Part shown: positions 1-11,169 of the stretch, piece by piece | Layout of the letters: the number at the start of each line of letters is the position of its first letter | How positions within the stretch are numbered: position 1 is the stretch's first letter | Source of the DNA: Fragilaria radians | Taxonomy: Eukaryota; Bacillariophyta; Fragilariophyceae; Fragilariales; Fragilariaceae | Assembly: GCA_900642245.1 (NCBI GenBank) | Contig: CAAAJI010000017.1 | Span: 470,168 to 501,343, forward strand | Reading direction: 5' to 3' | DNA: 31,176 bases | Program-made: the position numbers and the translations under genes | The notes under the pieces: model-generated | What the model was told of the DNA's origin: nothing | The model's input: the letters and a program-made list of their open reading frames with translations, nothing else | The model's database searches: none

Positions 1-1309
1 GCAAGCATAGGATTCTTGATTAGTGAATGCGCATCACAACTGTTGATTTTGTTTTGTATTCCAGCATTATCATACAACTGCTTAATTCAGAGAAATAGCA
101 AGGAGTATCTTTAGTCTTTAAGTAGCAACAAATCTCAAGATTGGTACTTAACCCCTTAACCCCTAACACCATAATGACTTATAGACTGATACATTTGTCA
201 TGCATAGCTGTCGGAATGCAATTTTATGTTCTGATCAAAAACAAGTCAGTTAATCTACCTAACACAAATGGAAAGGCTTTGTATGTAAATTGGTAGCCAA
301 ATCTTGAAATCCAATCATCAAGTAAATAAAGTCAAGGTATTCTCCTTGGAGTGAAGATCATTTCACATCTTTTCAGAACTATAATATCTATATGCTAGGA
401 ATAATAATTCCAGATTTCTTAGTATTAAAGGAGAATCTATCAAGATTCAAAATTCATGAATCTAAGTTGTGAATCTAAGATCACATTAGCCTAGAGGCTA
501 AGTGTTAAACCTATCATTTAAGCTAAAGAGATCTAATGTAAAAGTGTCTTTTTAAGATCATAATTGATAATTTGTATAAACTCTTAGAGCACAGCAGAGA
601 GTGTAACCAAAGAAAGCCATTTGGTCCTGAGATTTAACATTCATGTGACTCTCTAGAGTAATTCCAAAAGATAAGACTGCAGTTGCTAAATGTTTATTTT
701 AATTACTAGAACAATTTCAGTTGCTTGTCATTTTTCAGTCTTCCTATTATCAACAATTCTTGGAAATATGATTGTCAATGACAACAAAAATATTGCAGTC
801 TGAATTTTGTTATCCATGAGTTTGCAACATAAGAATAACAATCATTTTGAAAGTACACAATTGAATACATCAACTTAAATATATTGAGAAACAAACAAGC
901 TTCAATTTACTTTATTAACAACTATTTATCATTGAAATTTCTGTATACCTTGATTTATATGTCCTTGTGATGTCAGACAAGAGTTGTTTTGCCAAGAAAC
1001 AACATCAGTATCATATGGAAGTGTATGCATCACCATTTTCTTGAAACTTGTTGGTTCTCATGAATCACGGTTTCTGCAGTGATACTCTAAGAGTCAGTAT
1101 AATTCATTTTGTCTCCACGCTACATCATCAACCATAAGAGATGCATCCATGATAATCCCTACTCATTTCATAAACTAATCCTAAGGTTATGGGATTCTTA
1201 TCAATATCACTTTACCTAAACCATTAAGATATCTAATTCTGTTTTTCTAGTGTGATGCGTGGCAAAGAAGAGATACACTATCTTTTTCAGGAGTATCTTG
1301 TCATGCTTC
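1..1309. other. AT-rich spacer, no gene seen
   Basis: This stretch lies downstream of the NmrA-like gene and runs off the left edge of the window. Both strands are full of stop codons and I see no ORF with coding character. Short runs near 150-175 look faintly like C-rich telomere repeats but are too short and irregular to count. Confidence 0.6.
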
Positions 1310-2308
1310 TTATGCTGCTTCCCAACGGGTCATACATTCATTTTTCTCAAAATACGATTCAAAAGACTCTGCACCATGGCCACACACCTTTTCTATGTCA
1401 TGAGAAACAAAGAAGTGCTCTTCCACTCCACTGGCTTTTATCATTTCAAAGGCAACTAAATCATTAACTAACCATTCGGGATCGCCTCCGACTTTTTCAC
1501 CATCTGCGTATACATGCAAAGGTTGATCTACGAACATAATAGGCTTGTTCAAATACTTCGAGAGAAGCGATGACACTGCTTGGTCAGATATAGCATATGG
1601 GCCAGTTAGAGTATACTCCACATTATGGTGAGGCTTAGGTTCCATCAAAACCCGAACAGCAACTTCAGCTACATCATTTGGGCTCACATAGTTGACACCT
1701 TTTCCATGTGACGAGCCATACATAAATGCTGGCTTATGGCTTGCACGAAGCTCCCTCCCTTGATATATGAGAGGATTGGACATAAAGTGACTTGCAGAGA
1801 GAATAGTATAAGCAATTCCGGAATTCACTAACATCTGATCACATTCACCGTGTGCTTTTACAAAAGGAACATTCCAGTAGATGCTACCAGATTGACGAGC
1901 GTGATAGAAGGAAATCTTGACAAAATGTTTGACACCAGCTGCCTTGCATGCATCTAAGAATAATGGAAATCTTCTTTTCCAATGCGCTATGTAAGGGGCC
2001 GTACAAAACACCGACTTTACCCCTTGCAATGCCTTCTCATAGGTAGCATCATTATCCCAATCGAAATCAGCAATTTGTGCACCTTCCACCCCTAGTTCAT
2101 CGGCCATAGTGAGGCTTGGTAGACCTAGGCGTACAGTGGTGTACCCAGCTCGCAACAGACGAGACGCTACGCGATATCCTACAACTCCAGTACCACCTGT
2201 AATGAAAATAGTTCCTGACGTTGGATCCAAATTCGATAAGCCCAATGCTTCACCGACTTTGGCAAGAGTAAATCCAATCTCCGACACAGCACTTTCCACT
2301 TGATTCAT
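1310..2308 (-). CDS. NmrA-like NAD(P)-binding Rossmann-fold protein
   Basis: This is a 332-residue single-exon gene that starts at an ATG (2306-2308) and ends at TAA. It reads as an atypical short-chain dehydrogenase of the NmrA/NAD(P)H-binding type. The dinucleotide-binding glycine motif TGGTGVVG lies at residues 37-44, after a first beta strand (TIFI). Further family features are the FVKISFYHARQSG segment, where a Ser/Tyr pair would sit near the cofactor, and VSPNDVAEVAVRVL late in the fold, typical of NmrA-like proteins. Members either act as redox enzymes or sense the NAD(P) redox state; substrate and role cannot be read here. The roughly 30 residues before the Rossmann fold do not look like a clear signal or transit peptide, so a cytosolic location is likely. 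Fold assignment is strong and function is open. Confidence 0.85.
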   Translation of the reverse strand: MNQVESAVSEIGFTLAKVGEALGLSNLDPTSGTIFITGGTGVVGYRVASRLLRAGYTTVRLGLPSLTMADELGVEGAQIADFDWDNDATYEKALQGVKSVFCTAPYIAHWKRRFPLFLDACKAAGVKHFVKISFYHARQSGSIYWNVPFVKAHGECDQMLVNSGIAYTILSASHFMSNPLIYQGRELRASHKPAFMYGSSHGKGVNYVSPNDVAEVAVRVLMEPKPHHNVEYTLTGPYAISDQAVSSLLSKYLNKPIMFVDQPLHVYADGEKVGGDPEWLVNDLVAFEMIKASGVEEHFFVSHDIEKVCGHGAESFESYFEKNECMTRWEAA

Positions 2309-5158
2309 AATTAACTTTTATTCAATAAGTTTATGTGATTTTATGTACATAGGATTTTAACAGGAACAGCAGGATTCGGTTCTTTCATGATGACGAGAAC
2401 ATTCATTTCACCTACAAGATTATCAAACCGAAGCCGGGTGTCATGAATTCAAGATTCGCTTTTGTAAATCTGCCAGTCGTAAAAGTTGGCAATTTCCTGC
2501 ACTCTCCAATAAGCCTTTGACTAAGCCAAATTACTCTTAGAATGAGAATTACATCGTCGCAGCATTATTGGCAAAGGTAATGCATGGAATGGACATCGAA
2601 GTAAGTACCCGGAATTTTTCACACAGATTCTTGTGGCGAGAAAATGTAGTATAATTTATTACTACGAACTTTGTGTTGATTTACTTACTCGATGCATTGA
2701 TGATTTGAAATAAAGAACCTTTCTGCCACAGACGTCTTCCACATGACATGACCCTGTTTTTGAGAAATCAATAATAGACTATTTTATCACCTTCTTGATA
2801 ATTCAAAGGAAGTAAACATATTGCACATTCCAACAAATGCACATGCTTGCTAATGATAGTGTACAACAGGAAAGTGTGTAAATCAAAGAGTTTTTGGTGG
2901 CTAAAGAATCTAAGGTTAAGTGAAAGCACTTAATGAGTTTGCAAGAGGAGTATGGTCTTTACCTAGCTATAACACGGAGTTTAAAACCAACATCATTCAA
3001 TGATTTATTAAACTAAATTTATGTTAAGAAGCCTTTATAATAATGTTTAGGCAAAATTTATAGAATGCTCTTTTTTGTGAAGTTCAGTTGTCATTTGATG
3101 TGAATTTGATCAATATTGTTTTCATGCTCACTGCTTATCATATTTGCGAATTGATGATATAATGTATAATGATGGCCTACGCTTCATTTATAAATAAGAT
3201 AATATGTGTGTGATTAGGTCTCTACATTTTACTGGAAAGAAGGAAGACAGGCTGACTTGAAGTGAGGAGTCATTGGCCTAGGTAAGGTGTGTTTCAATCA
3301 AGGATGTACTACTTGTAAAGCTTGCAATTCCAAGGTTGCATGAAAAATTATATGAAGAGACTGAAAAAGGCAAGGTCGTGATAAAGTTGCTAATTTGAAC
3401 TGGCTTACATATAATGAGTACTATCTATTGAAGTAGGAAGGAATAGCTGTTAATGACCAAAGAATGCAAGAGTAATAAAATACAGAAGATAGCATTGCAA
3501 TGGCTTAGCAAAGATTAAAGAGCCAATATGAGCTTGATTCGGTGCCTTCCTAGAAAAATGTGTCCAGACAGAATGCATTGGCAGCTAAAGATCCAGACTC
3601 TTGAGTAATACCTCTCAAGAAGCTGAGGACGAATATTAAACAGAGGGGTTAAGTGATTATCAATGATCAGTTCATTGTCGATGTTCGAAAAAGCATCCAG
3701 CTATCATGAGTTGCAATCGGTACGTTTAGGGAAAATGAAAAAGGAAATCCTGTCAAAGTTTAAATACTGCGTGAAGAAGTGAGCTTCACATTCAATAATT
3801 AAACTTCAAAATGGCGAGATTTCCAATTTTTAAATTCGTTTTACCCTACCTTGATGCTTCTGATCAACAGTTGCGTCTTTCTTTATTGAAAGATCTAATG
3901 TGGTATGCATCTCATTTGCATAACCCAATCGAAAGGAAATGGAATTCTAGAAGTTCTAAATCAAGCTATAATCGTGCTTAGAAGCCTACAATGAAGATAA
4001 ACTTTACAACCATTGAGCGACTCCAGAAGTTGCAAATAGCATGCTCAGGTCACTTAAACCGGAAACGTTTACGCTAGTAGATGGCAGTTACTTTGATATT
4101 CTTCTATCTCATGGACAATTAGCAGAGCATATCATACCACAACATAGGTCTATTTACATTAGCAAAAATGCGATCCATAGCGTTGCTTTTACAGCAAATT
4201 TGAAACAAATCAAAAATAGTCAAGAGATCATAATCAGTAAGAGCTAAGTGAACTAAAGTCAAATTCCTTACTGATTCCAGGCTGGAGACCAAACGTTATC
4301 ATAGAAGTGGAAATTTTCTGAAGGTCTAATCAAAGTTGCTTAAAATATTTTGAAGCTCAAGACAAGTCTATTTCCATAGAAAATTGTTTTGCCTTTTGAG
4401 AAAATCAATTCGCTTCAACGTGAGTTAAAACCTGATTTGAACCCAAACTTCAAGACGCAGAAGGTAGAATAGTCTATTTATTACAACTACTAGAATTGTT
4501 AAAGCGACAGAGTACATTTTAATTTCCCTTAGATGCAATTGGTCTAGCTATTCATATCTGACCACATTCACCGATTCCACTACAGAAATGAGATTTGGGC
4601 CTCAACAGCAGTCATAAGAGATATGAGTTTTTAGATATTTTTCCAACCGCAAGGGAAAGAATTCTAGAAAAAACCTAATTTCACATTAGACACACTCGTT
4701 TTCTGCGGGTATGCTCTTGTAATTTGTTTGTTCAGGGATCATTGCCTTAAGTTCCATCTTCCAAAAATCACTCCTTCCTTGCGTTTCCCAATTGAAATTG
4801 AAAACTGCTGGCATATGTGTTTCAAATTGAACACCCCTAGACCACTACCGGTAGCTACTGTTTGTAATTTAATCTCGAGTTTATGGACTAATGAATTTAT
4901 CAGAATTCCGTACTGGCTGATTCCTTCACTTTAGTGGGGCACAGTACGTTTGTTAAATCAAACTCCGCGAAGACACTGTTTTAGATTCCCACATAGAATT
5001 TACAACATGTGTCTGTGTCATTGCCAATCCCAGAACCCACATTCAAAAACGATGCATAAATTTTGAAAGTAGGGGTAAAAAAACCGATTCTGAGACCATA
5101 ACAAACATTGACAAGGAATTCTAACATTATCACTTATTAAGCAAAAGAATCTTCTAAC
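2309..5158. other. AT-rich spacer with one candidate small ORF
   Basis: About 2.85 kb lies between the NmrA-like and Pkr1-like genes. Longer open frames near 4041-4247 and 4728-4934 have no recognisable motif and low-complexity composition. The only item I would keep is a 56-codon ATG ORF at 3811-3981, listed separately. Confidence 0.5.
3811..3981 (+). CDS. candidate 56-residue small ORF, unknown
   Basis: An ATG with an A-rich lead-in opens a 56-codon frame ending in TAG. The predicted product starts MARFPIFKFVLPYLDASDQ and continues with an amphipathic Leu-rich stretch (QLRLSLLKDLMWYASHLH) and a basic, Ser-rich tail. The composition is more protein-like than the neighbouring short frames, and the length is below the usual 60-residue reporting cut-off. 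I recognise no family. It stands alone in a gene-poor stretch, so it could be a small gene, the last exon of something unseen, or chance. Confidence 0.22.
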   Translation: MARFPIFKFVLPYLDASDQQLRLSLLKDLMWYASHLHNPIERKWNSRSSKSSYNRA

Positions 5159-5434
5159 ATGGCATTCATTTCGGATATTATGGCTCCTGGAGGAGGAATC
5201 CTACTTCTTCCCTTTGTACGAATCGTGATTTCTATTCTGTTGGTGTGTACGCTGACAACCTTCGTCGTGGGAGTGGCAAGAATCCATATGGCCATACTGT
5301 CGTTTCTTTCTGCAGGACTACTATTCTCCCTTCACATGTTTGAAACCGCTTACAATAACATAAAATCGAAATCCGACAACATTACGGTGGTATCGAACAA
5401 TAGTAACAATACTAGATCAGAGAAGACAGATTGA
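5159..5434 (+). CDS. Pkr1-like small ER membrane protein, putative V-ATPase assembly factor
   Basis: This complete 91-residue ORF starts at an ATG preceded by CTAAC and ends in TGA. After a short N-terminus with a Gly-rich turn (APGGG, residues 9-13) come two hydrophobic segments, about residues 14-41 and 43-63, joined by a short loop with the dipeptide IH. The second segment (HMAILSFLSAGLLFSLHMF) resembles the conserved core of the fungal Pkr1 family, which acts in the ER membrane in assembly of the V-ATPase membrane sector. The C-terminus (about 65-91) is polar, Asn/Ser-rich and probably cytosolic. The match rests on topology and short motif likeness in a small hydrophobic protein, so the family call is moderate while the gene itself is convincing. 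Confidence 0.6.
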   Translation: MAFISDIMAPGGGILLLPFVRIVISILLVCTLTTFVVGVARIHMAILSFLSAGLLFSLHMFETAYNNIKSKSDNITVVSNNSNNTRSEKTD

Positions 5435-5832
5435 TGTAGTCTTGGTTTTACTTCCTGTAAAATACCTACGACGGTGGTTTAGTTGAAGAAAGTGTTTCAG
5501 TGAAAATGTGATTGAAAGTTGCGAAATTTTCAGCAATCGATTCGCCGCAGCAGAACGCTAAAATTTAGTAGGTGGTGTTAGCGAACTATTTTCCGTAGCA
5601 TTATCATTGGTTTCTTACAAACATAACGACACATTTCCAATTTCTATTTTTATCTCTATAAACTTATTTTAATTTATGAGACTGTCACAAGAACCTTGAG
5701 ATTTGTTCAAGTCTAAGTTCGGGAGCTGGTTCAGTTTAAACCGTTTTCAATCAGAAATGCAAATTTGGAGTCTGATATTGTTTTAGGTAGGGAAACATTG
5801 AGAGTGAATGCCCAATTTTCGTGAAAACCTTT
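5435..5832. other. convergent intergenic region
   Basis: About 400 bp lies between the 3' ends of the plus-strand Pkr1-like gene and the minus-strand PRORP gene. It presumably holds both 3' UTRs. An AATAAA hexamer on the minus strand (5832-5837) overlaps the PRORP stop codon. I see nothing else. Confidence 0.5.
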
Positions 5833-8435
5833 TTATTTTGGAATTCGTAGACAAAAGCGTTCGTCTGATTCCCAATCCGAGACTGGAATGTGCCACACCA
5901 CGTGCCCGTCGTCGGTAATATCCTTCATCATTTCTCGCGAGAAACAGTCAGCGGGACTAAAGCTGATTTCTTGGTTAATACTTCGATTATCGACGAATCC
6001 TGTGAAGTTATAATTAACGATATGAGACGAATACCATCGACGGAACAGTCTGGGTTTGACGAGTTCCAAACGGTGATCTCGCATTTGGTCGTTGGATACC
6101 AAAAGCGGTCTCGTTCCTGGCCATCGGTGGTATGGATCGTCGAAAGGCACATCTAGTGACTGCCCCTGGCGTGACGTCAACTGATCTGAAATACTTGCCA
6201 GCATCCAGAAATGATCATCTTGTAGTCCTTTTGGGATCACGTAAATTTTACCGGCTTTGAAAAGGTTATCGAGAATTTGTTTCTCCTGTCTATTCTGCAC
6301 TTGTAAGAAATCAACACTTAGTGTATGAAGGTGGAAAGATCGCTGTGTGTATCGAAGAGGAATTATTACCAAAGGATGTTCATTCATACGCTCCAAAGTG
6401 TCAACCATGAACTGGATCTGATGAAAGTTGAACTTTCCAGATTCAAAATTTTGCAGGTAATATCCAACATTGGCGCCATCAACAATTACTGTGTATGGTT
6501 TTCCGCTTCTGGTGCTAAAACATGGAAAGATTAGAAACGTGCAGTCTTATATCAGCATTTCCATCATTGTAAAGTTATCGTAAAACTTACTTCAGCCAAG
6601 ATACGAATTTGCTCAATTCTTGCTCCCGTTGCTCCGATGGTCGCTTTTTGCTTTTATCTTGAGTATATATTTGTTTCTTCTCATATTGAGCCTTTTGTAC
6701 TGCCGAGAGCTGGATTATTCCATTCTGTAATTCTTTGCGTTGGGAATCAGTTAACTTTATTAGCTTCAGACGAGACCCTGTTGTTTTGCAAAGTCCTGTT
6801 TTAGAATCAATTTTGACACGGTTTGCAATTATATCATCTGGTCCAGCAACTGTGCCACAAAGCTGTAGTGGAGCGAGTGGATGAAGTTCCTCAAGTTTTT
6901 CGCCGGTGGATGATTCAAAGTCCTTAAATCCCCTATAAACTGCGGTGTTCAGTCGTTTGGCTAATCCTGGCGTGATTTCCAAAGAATTTTCCGAGAGCAG
7001 GGTCATGAGTTCATGTAAAAAGACCAGGACCAGACACTGATTTGAAGCCTAAATCAGTAATTCCTCCGATAGGAGGAGAATCGGTGCGAAAATATCCATT
7101 TTCCATTAATCCGGCAATAATCTGCACAAACGTTTCTGCCTCTATTAACACTGACGGAATAGATCGCATACGCTGAAACAAGGCAAGAGCTGAAGGGAAG
7201 TTTCTGCTGTCGAGATACTCTTTTAGGAGAGGTTGGAAAGTTCTTAATCTTAAATTTTCTACGTTGGACTGAAAGAATTGCAAGGGTTATTTTGATCTGA
7301 GCAGCTGAAAGTCGTCCTTATTTAGGAACATAAATTGATATCAACTTACAATTTCGAGCAGAGCCTCGGCCTCCTTCAACTTTCCCTTATGAACCAGAGT
7401 TTTAATTCTAATACTGAGACTTTGTTCGGATGACTCAAAAAGAGCATCATAAAATGCAGCAATTTCTTCGGCGACGTTAATCTCAATACTTGCTTTGGAC
7501 TCCAATTCTGCAGCTGCATCGGAGGAAATGAAATCTGTTCCCTGAAATATTGACGCAATGGAATCTTCCGGTATAGGCTTTGCACCATAGGTGGTAGTAA
7601 CGTACAAGTAAGTGTTGAGATCGTCGCGACCAAAGGAAATGCCAGATTCTTTCACCTTTTCCCATGCCACAGCTAGAGGAAGTGCAGCTCCAGCTTTGGC
7701 ACATATTCTTCCCACCAACACTAAGATAAACTGGAGCTGATTGTAATCTTCATCTGAAACGTCAAATTGTAGACGAAATTTGATGCGCTGTCGTCCTACT
7801 TCGTCCATAAGAGATAAATTTTCTTTCGTGGGAGCGAGTCCTTCCTTAACGATTTTTGAAAGTTCTGGAAGATGATACTGAATATTATCATCGTCTTTGC
7901 ACAACAACCAATTTTTAGCTCCTACGGAACTAATTTTGTCGACGATTGTAAGTTTATTAAGGATTTCAACATACTGCAGATAGGATTCTTCATCCCATTT
8001 AAGAGACTTTGGCAAAGGAGGAGGCATCAACGATGCGGATAGTCCTTCTACTATAGGACGCCTTGTTGGTATGACAAAAGCCTTTTCTGCTTCTATGGAC
8101 GCCACCGAAGGAGAAGACAACCCTGATACGGCGCCATTCGATGTTTGGGAATTTGGGAAGCCTTCTAGAATATCTTTGGCCATATATGCATCGACTTCTT
8201 GGAAAAAAGGTAGAAAATTATTTACTTGTCTTGACAATGGTTCAATACCTTTGTCACTGGATCTCTTTTCTGTCAGTTGCTTTTTTAATGGAAGCTCTCC
8301 CTTCGATGGAAAATTGTTATGTGCATGTGTTAATCGTATCTGCTTCTTCCTAATAAATAAATCAAATCCTGGTAAAGGTCTGTAGTTTGCACTTTTCAAT
8401 GCCTTTAAAACACGGGGCGATTGATGTCGAAACAT
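5833..8435 (-). CDS. PRORP: proteinaceous RNase P (PRORP), two introns and one apparent frameshift
   Basis: PRORP enzymes are protein-only RNase P that cut the 5' leader from precursor tRNAs. I assemble exons 7350-8435, 7007-7268 plus 6591-7006 (contiguous, with a one-base shift near 7017-7021) and 5833-6514; dropping one T gives about 814 residues. The N-terminus (MFRHQSPRVLKAL) is basic and acid-poor, as in a mitochondrial or plastid presequence. PPR-like helical repeats occupy about 250-445. The NYN metallonuclease domain begins with VDGANVG (Asp600), followed by LQDDHFWM (Asp687, Asp688) and LLVSNDQMRDH (Asp730), which are the four metal-binding aspartates of the family. The closing WHIP...C pair (His796, Cys809) matches the structural zinc site. 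Exon 3 supplies only one Cys of the usual CxxC (Cys522; position 525 is Thr). Family identity is strong; exon joins are by eye. Confidence 0.9.
6515..6590 (-). other. intron 2 of PRORP (76 nt)
   Basis: The donor GTAAGT follows CTGAA and the acceptor TTTTAG precedes CACC. Removing it joins exon 3 (ending in Trp-Leu) to the NYN-domain exon in phase and restores the frame through VIVDGANVGYYLQNF, which is conserved in the family. Confidence 0.85.
7017..7021 (-). other. T5 run with apparent +1 frameshift inside PRORP
   Basis: Reading exon 2 on the minus strand gives ...SGPGLFT and then TGA at 7011-7013. Skipping one base in the five-T run moves into the frame that continues HELMTLLSENSLEITPG and stays open to the next splice site. 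The protein context (GP.LF followed by ELM) reads as continuous, and the interval is too short for an intron. A sequencing or assembly homopolymer error is the simplest reading; a real null allele or a programmed shift is possible. Confidence 0.75.
7269..7349 (-). other. intron 1 of PRORP (81 nt)
   Basis: The donor GTAAGT follows GAAATT and the acceptor CTTTCAG precedes TCCAAC. The join is phase 0 and makes one continuous PPR segment (...EALLEI then SNVENLRLRTF...). Without splicing, the frame ends in TGA three codons after the exon. Confidence 0.85.
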
Positions 8436-8836
8436 CCTGATGCGTCAAGATATCTCACAATAAACGAGTGGCAGAAGCATGTCAATTTGGAGACTCTAGA
8501 GATAGGAATCTGGAATTTGGTCTACTTGCATTTTTGTCGAAGTTACTAGTATAATTTCGATTCACACCTGATATGATACCTTGTTCCTGCTAAACAGCAA
8601 TATGCATGATGATAGAATAAAGGAAATCAAATTATTTTACTGGCAATTCAGAGCAAGGATAGAGGCCTTTTAAAAAAATGCGTTTCGCCATTCAAGATAC
8701 TACTCAAGGGAAAGGCATTCCTGAGGCACTGTCTTACGATTTATTATTAACTTTGAGCTTGAAAGAAAGAAATGTTCATTGGTTATGCTTTCACCATAGA
8801 TTGCTATAGCCTTGGATAAATGATTTTATCTGTATT

Positions 8837-8862
8837 GTTGTACACAACAGTTGTACACAACA
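8837..8862. repeat. perfect doubled 13-mer
   Basis: The 13-mer GTTGTACACAACA occurs twice head to tail without a gap. It may be a replication-slippage duplication. The TTGT...ACAA arms give each copy partial dyad symmetry. No function can be assigned. Confidence 0.7.
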
Positions 8863-10353
8863 AATCATATTTGAATATCCCGCCCTGAATGTTCAACATG
8901 CAATAATAATTGGGGAGTACATTTTTACAAAACCCCATCTTTATCGAAAAGTATTGCACTATGAGGCAAATTCAATTCGTTTACTTCCAATTTATTCTTT
9001 TTTACCTTCAAGGGTTATTTATCTTTAGTTCTAGATAAGGCATTTGTTGGATGCATATTTGATGGTACGAAACATGACCCTGAAGTCTGCTTTATTGAGG
9101 TAAACTACCTAAACAATCACATGACTTAAATTGATACAAGAAGAAAGAGATTCCAATCAAATAAGTGTAATCTCTCTCATAAATACTGAGTCTGTGACTG
9201 CCATAATCAGAGGTGAAATTGCAGATATTCAGGAGACGATCAAACAAGAGATAAATACTCACAATGATTACATTATAAGAAAAGAAACGGACTAGTACAT
9301 CGAGGCATGGACAAAATGTCTCGATAAGATTCATTACACGATAGAGAGGATCAAATTATTATCTTTGCGGAAGCGTTGAATTCCTTGGAGAATATGTGCT
9401 AGAATCAGGAATTAGGTCTAACACAATCGGTAATAACCTAATTGCAAAGCATAATCCCAAAGGTTGAAAGATATTTTATCCAATTATTTAAATCCATTAA
9501 AATTCTTATGAATTATGAATAGCGACCGGATATGGATGGATTACGACTATACAATGATGGAGATGCAGCTAAACATAGATCTCTGAATGTCTTGGAGAGA
9601 TCAGATATTGATTATCCCATTAACCATGATAAGATTTGACATATGTCCAAGAGATGCTCATGCAAAAGACAGTCACTCTGATTTTATCATTTCTCAAGGA
9701 ATTGCCTTTACTCGAGGGTTTTATTGATACTTCCTTTCCTGCATCACTTTTGAGAACCATACAAGCTGAACAGCTTTCTATCAAGAAGCAGAGGGGAAAA
9801 TACATAAGGACTTCACAATTCCTAATGCGGGTTAAAGGTCAGAACAACTGATCTATGATTATGGTAATATTTTAAAATTGTGAACTTACTTGATGGTTAT
9901 CGAAGTATCAAACGATTGTTGAACATCAACTTATTTAATCAGAGTTATTGGACTCTAGCAATGTCACGTAATGAAGTGCGGGGCTTGGTTGGTCCAGAAT
10001 TAATGGTGGAAGTTATCATGTCGGTTGTTTTAAGCACAATTCTCAATACAAGTGTACTTAAGGAGACGCACAATGCTAAAAGTTAGCATTAATTCCGTGA
10101 GTTGATAGCTGTCAAGGTATTATGTTATAGTGAAGAAAATGTCGGTGACAATGAAACTAAAACGCACACCAAAACAAGGTGGAGTATCTTCATCGCAGAA
10201 GATTCTAGGATGATGAGCCACGATTGAATTCTAGGGGGAAATGAATAATTTGCCGTACAATTGTATGCCAAACCATTGTTTTCTTAAATCGGGTTCTACT
10301 TTGGTACTGCTCACAATCAATAGCTTCAAGAATTGTTAGGTTTTAGTAGTAAT

Positions 10354-10384
10354 GGTACTAGCAAGGGTCTCAACTGCTGGTATG
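10354..10384 (+). repeat. 31-bp direct repeat, copy 1
   Basis: The segment centred on TACTAGCAAGGGT is repeated at 10460-10490 with a handful of differences, both copies ending in TGGTATG. The spacing is 106 bp. It could be a remnant of a local duplication. Confidence 0.6.
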
Positions 10385-10459
10385 TGAGAGAATATTTTGT
10401 TATGTTTTGCTACTACTGACAAACACAAGCTTCCAAGATTATCTGCTCTAATTAGCAAT

Positions 10460-10490
10460 CATACTAGCAAGGGTTTCAACCCATGGTATG
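10460..10490 (+). repeat. 31-bp direct repeat, copy 2
   Basis: This is the partner of 10354-10384. The shared core is TACTAGCAAGGGT followed by TCAAC, with the common end TGGTATG. Confidence 0.6.
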
Positions 10491-10668
10491 CAAGTCAACA
10501 TATCAAAAAATCGTCCTGAACAAAAGGAATATCTGGGTTTGTTGGATTTACAGACAAGCCAGAGAACTAAGGCCGCAAATCCCAGAAAAGAATGGTACCA
10601 TTGTAATGGTTCAGAAATTTTCTTTTGCATCAAGCATCCACATGATTAATTTGATAGTTGGAGAAGAA

Positions 10669-10755
10669 AAAGGAAATATAGATCAAGTCATCAATGCGAA
10701 GGAAATATGGATCAAGTCATCAATGCGAAGGAAATATGGATCAAGTCATCAATGC
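10669..10755 (+). repeat. 29-bp minisatellite, three copies
   Basis: Three head-to-tail copies of a 29-bp unit containing GGAAATATGGATCAAGTC run at 10669-10697, 10698-10726 and 10727-10755. Copies 2 and 3 are identical and copy 1 differs at two bases, so the last duplication is recent. The unit length is not a multiple of three, which argues against a coding repeat. Confidence 0.85.
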
Positions 10756-11169
10756 GACATTCAATGATAAGAAAATGAAACTCGAGCTGCTTCCAAGGGT
10801 TAAACACAAGAATTTCAATCTACGTCATCCCAGTAAATTTTCCTTCCAAGGGACAAATTTTTGTATGTACCTTAATCGTTTTGAAAACGTAAGATGCATA
10901 TCGAGAAAACCGTCCTCTGACACATCAAGTTATTTGTGAAACGACTTCATTCCCAACGAATCCTAAAATAACTGACGAGAGAAGCGTTCGAACACATGGA
11001 GCTTACTTAGTGTTATATTCTTGGTACAGCAAAAACGTAACAATAATTTTATAACCCACCCTCACTTACGAATCCGTAAAATCTATATCAAAATTATTTC
11101 CGTGAGAACATAGATTGTTCTACAGGTTGGGAAACGTAGTAGTTGTAAACTTCGTTTGGATTCAGGTCT

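Larger units (their letters stand above)
8436..11169. other. 2.7-kb AT-rich spacer with small repeats
   Basis: This is the upstream region of both PRORP (minus) and the F-box/cytochrome b5 gene (plus), so it contains two divergent promoters. The longest open frames (9092-9334, 9636-9851, 9880-10086, 10483-10767) have no domain I recognise, and at least two open with TTG or GTG instead of ATG. It holds a doubled 13-mer, a 31-bp direct repeat and a 29-bp tandem repeat, listed separately. Confidence 0.55.

Noticed and set aside
145..175. C-rich run resembling telomere repeats
   Set aside because: Only two or three irregular CCCCTTAA/CCCCTAA units, too short to distinguish from chance.
9636..10086. 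Possible retroelement fragment in the open frames near 9636-10086
   Set aside because: The frames start with TTG or GTG, carry no integrase or reverse transcriptase motif and have no flanking repeats.
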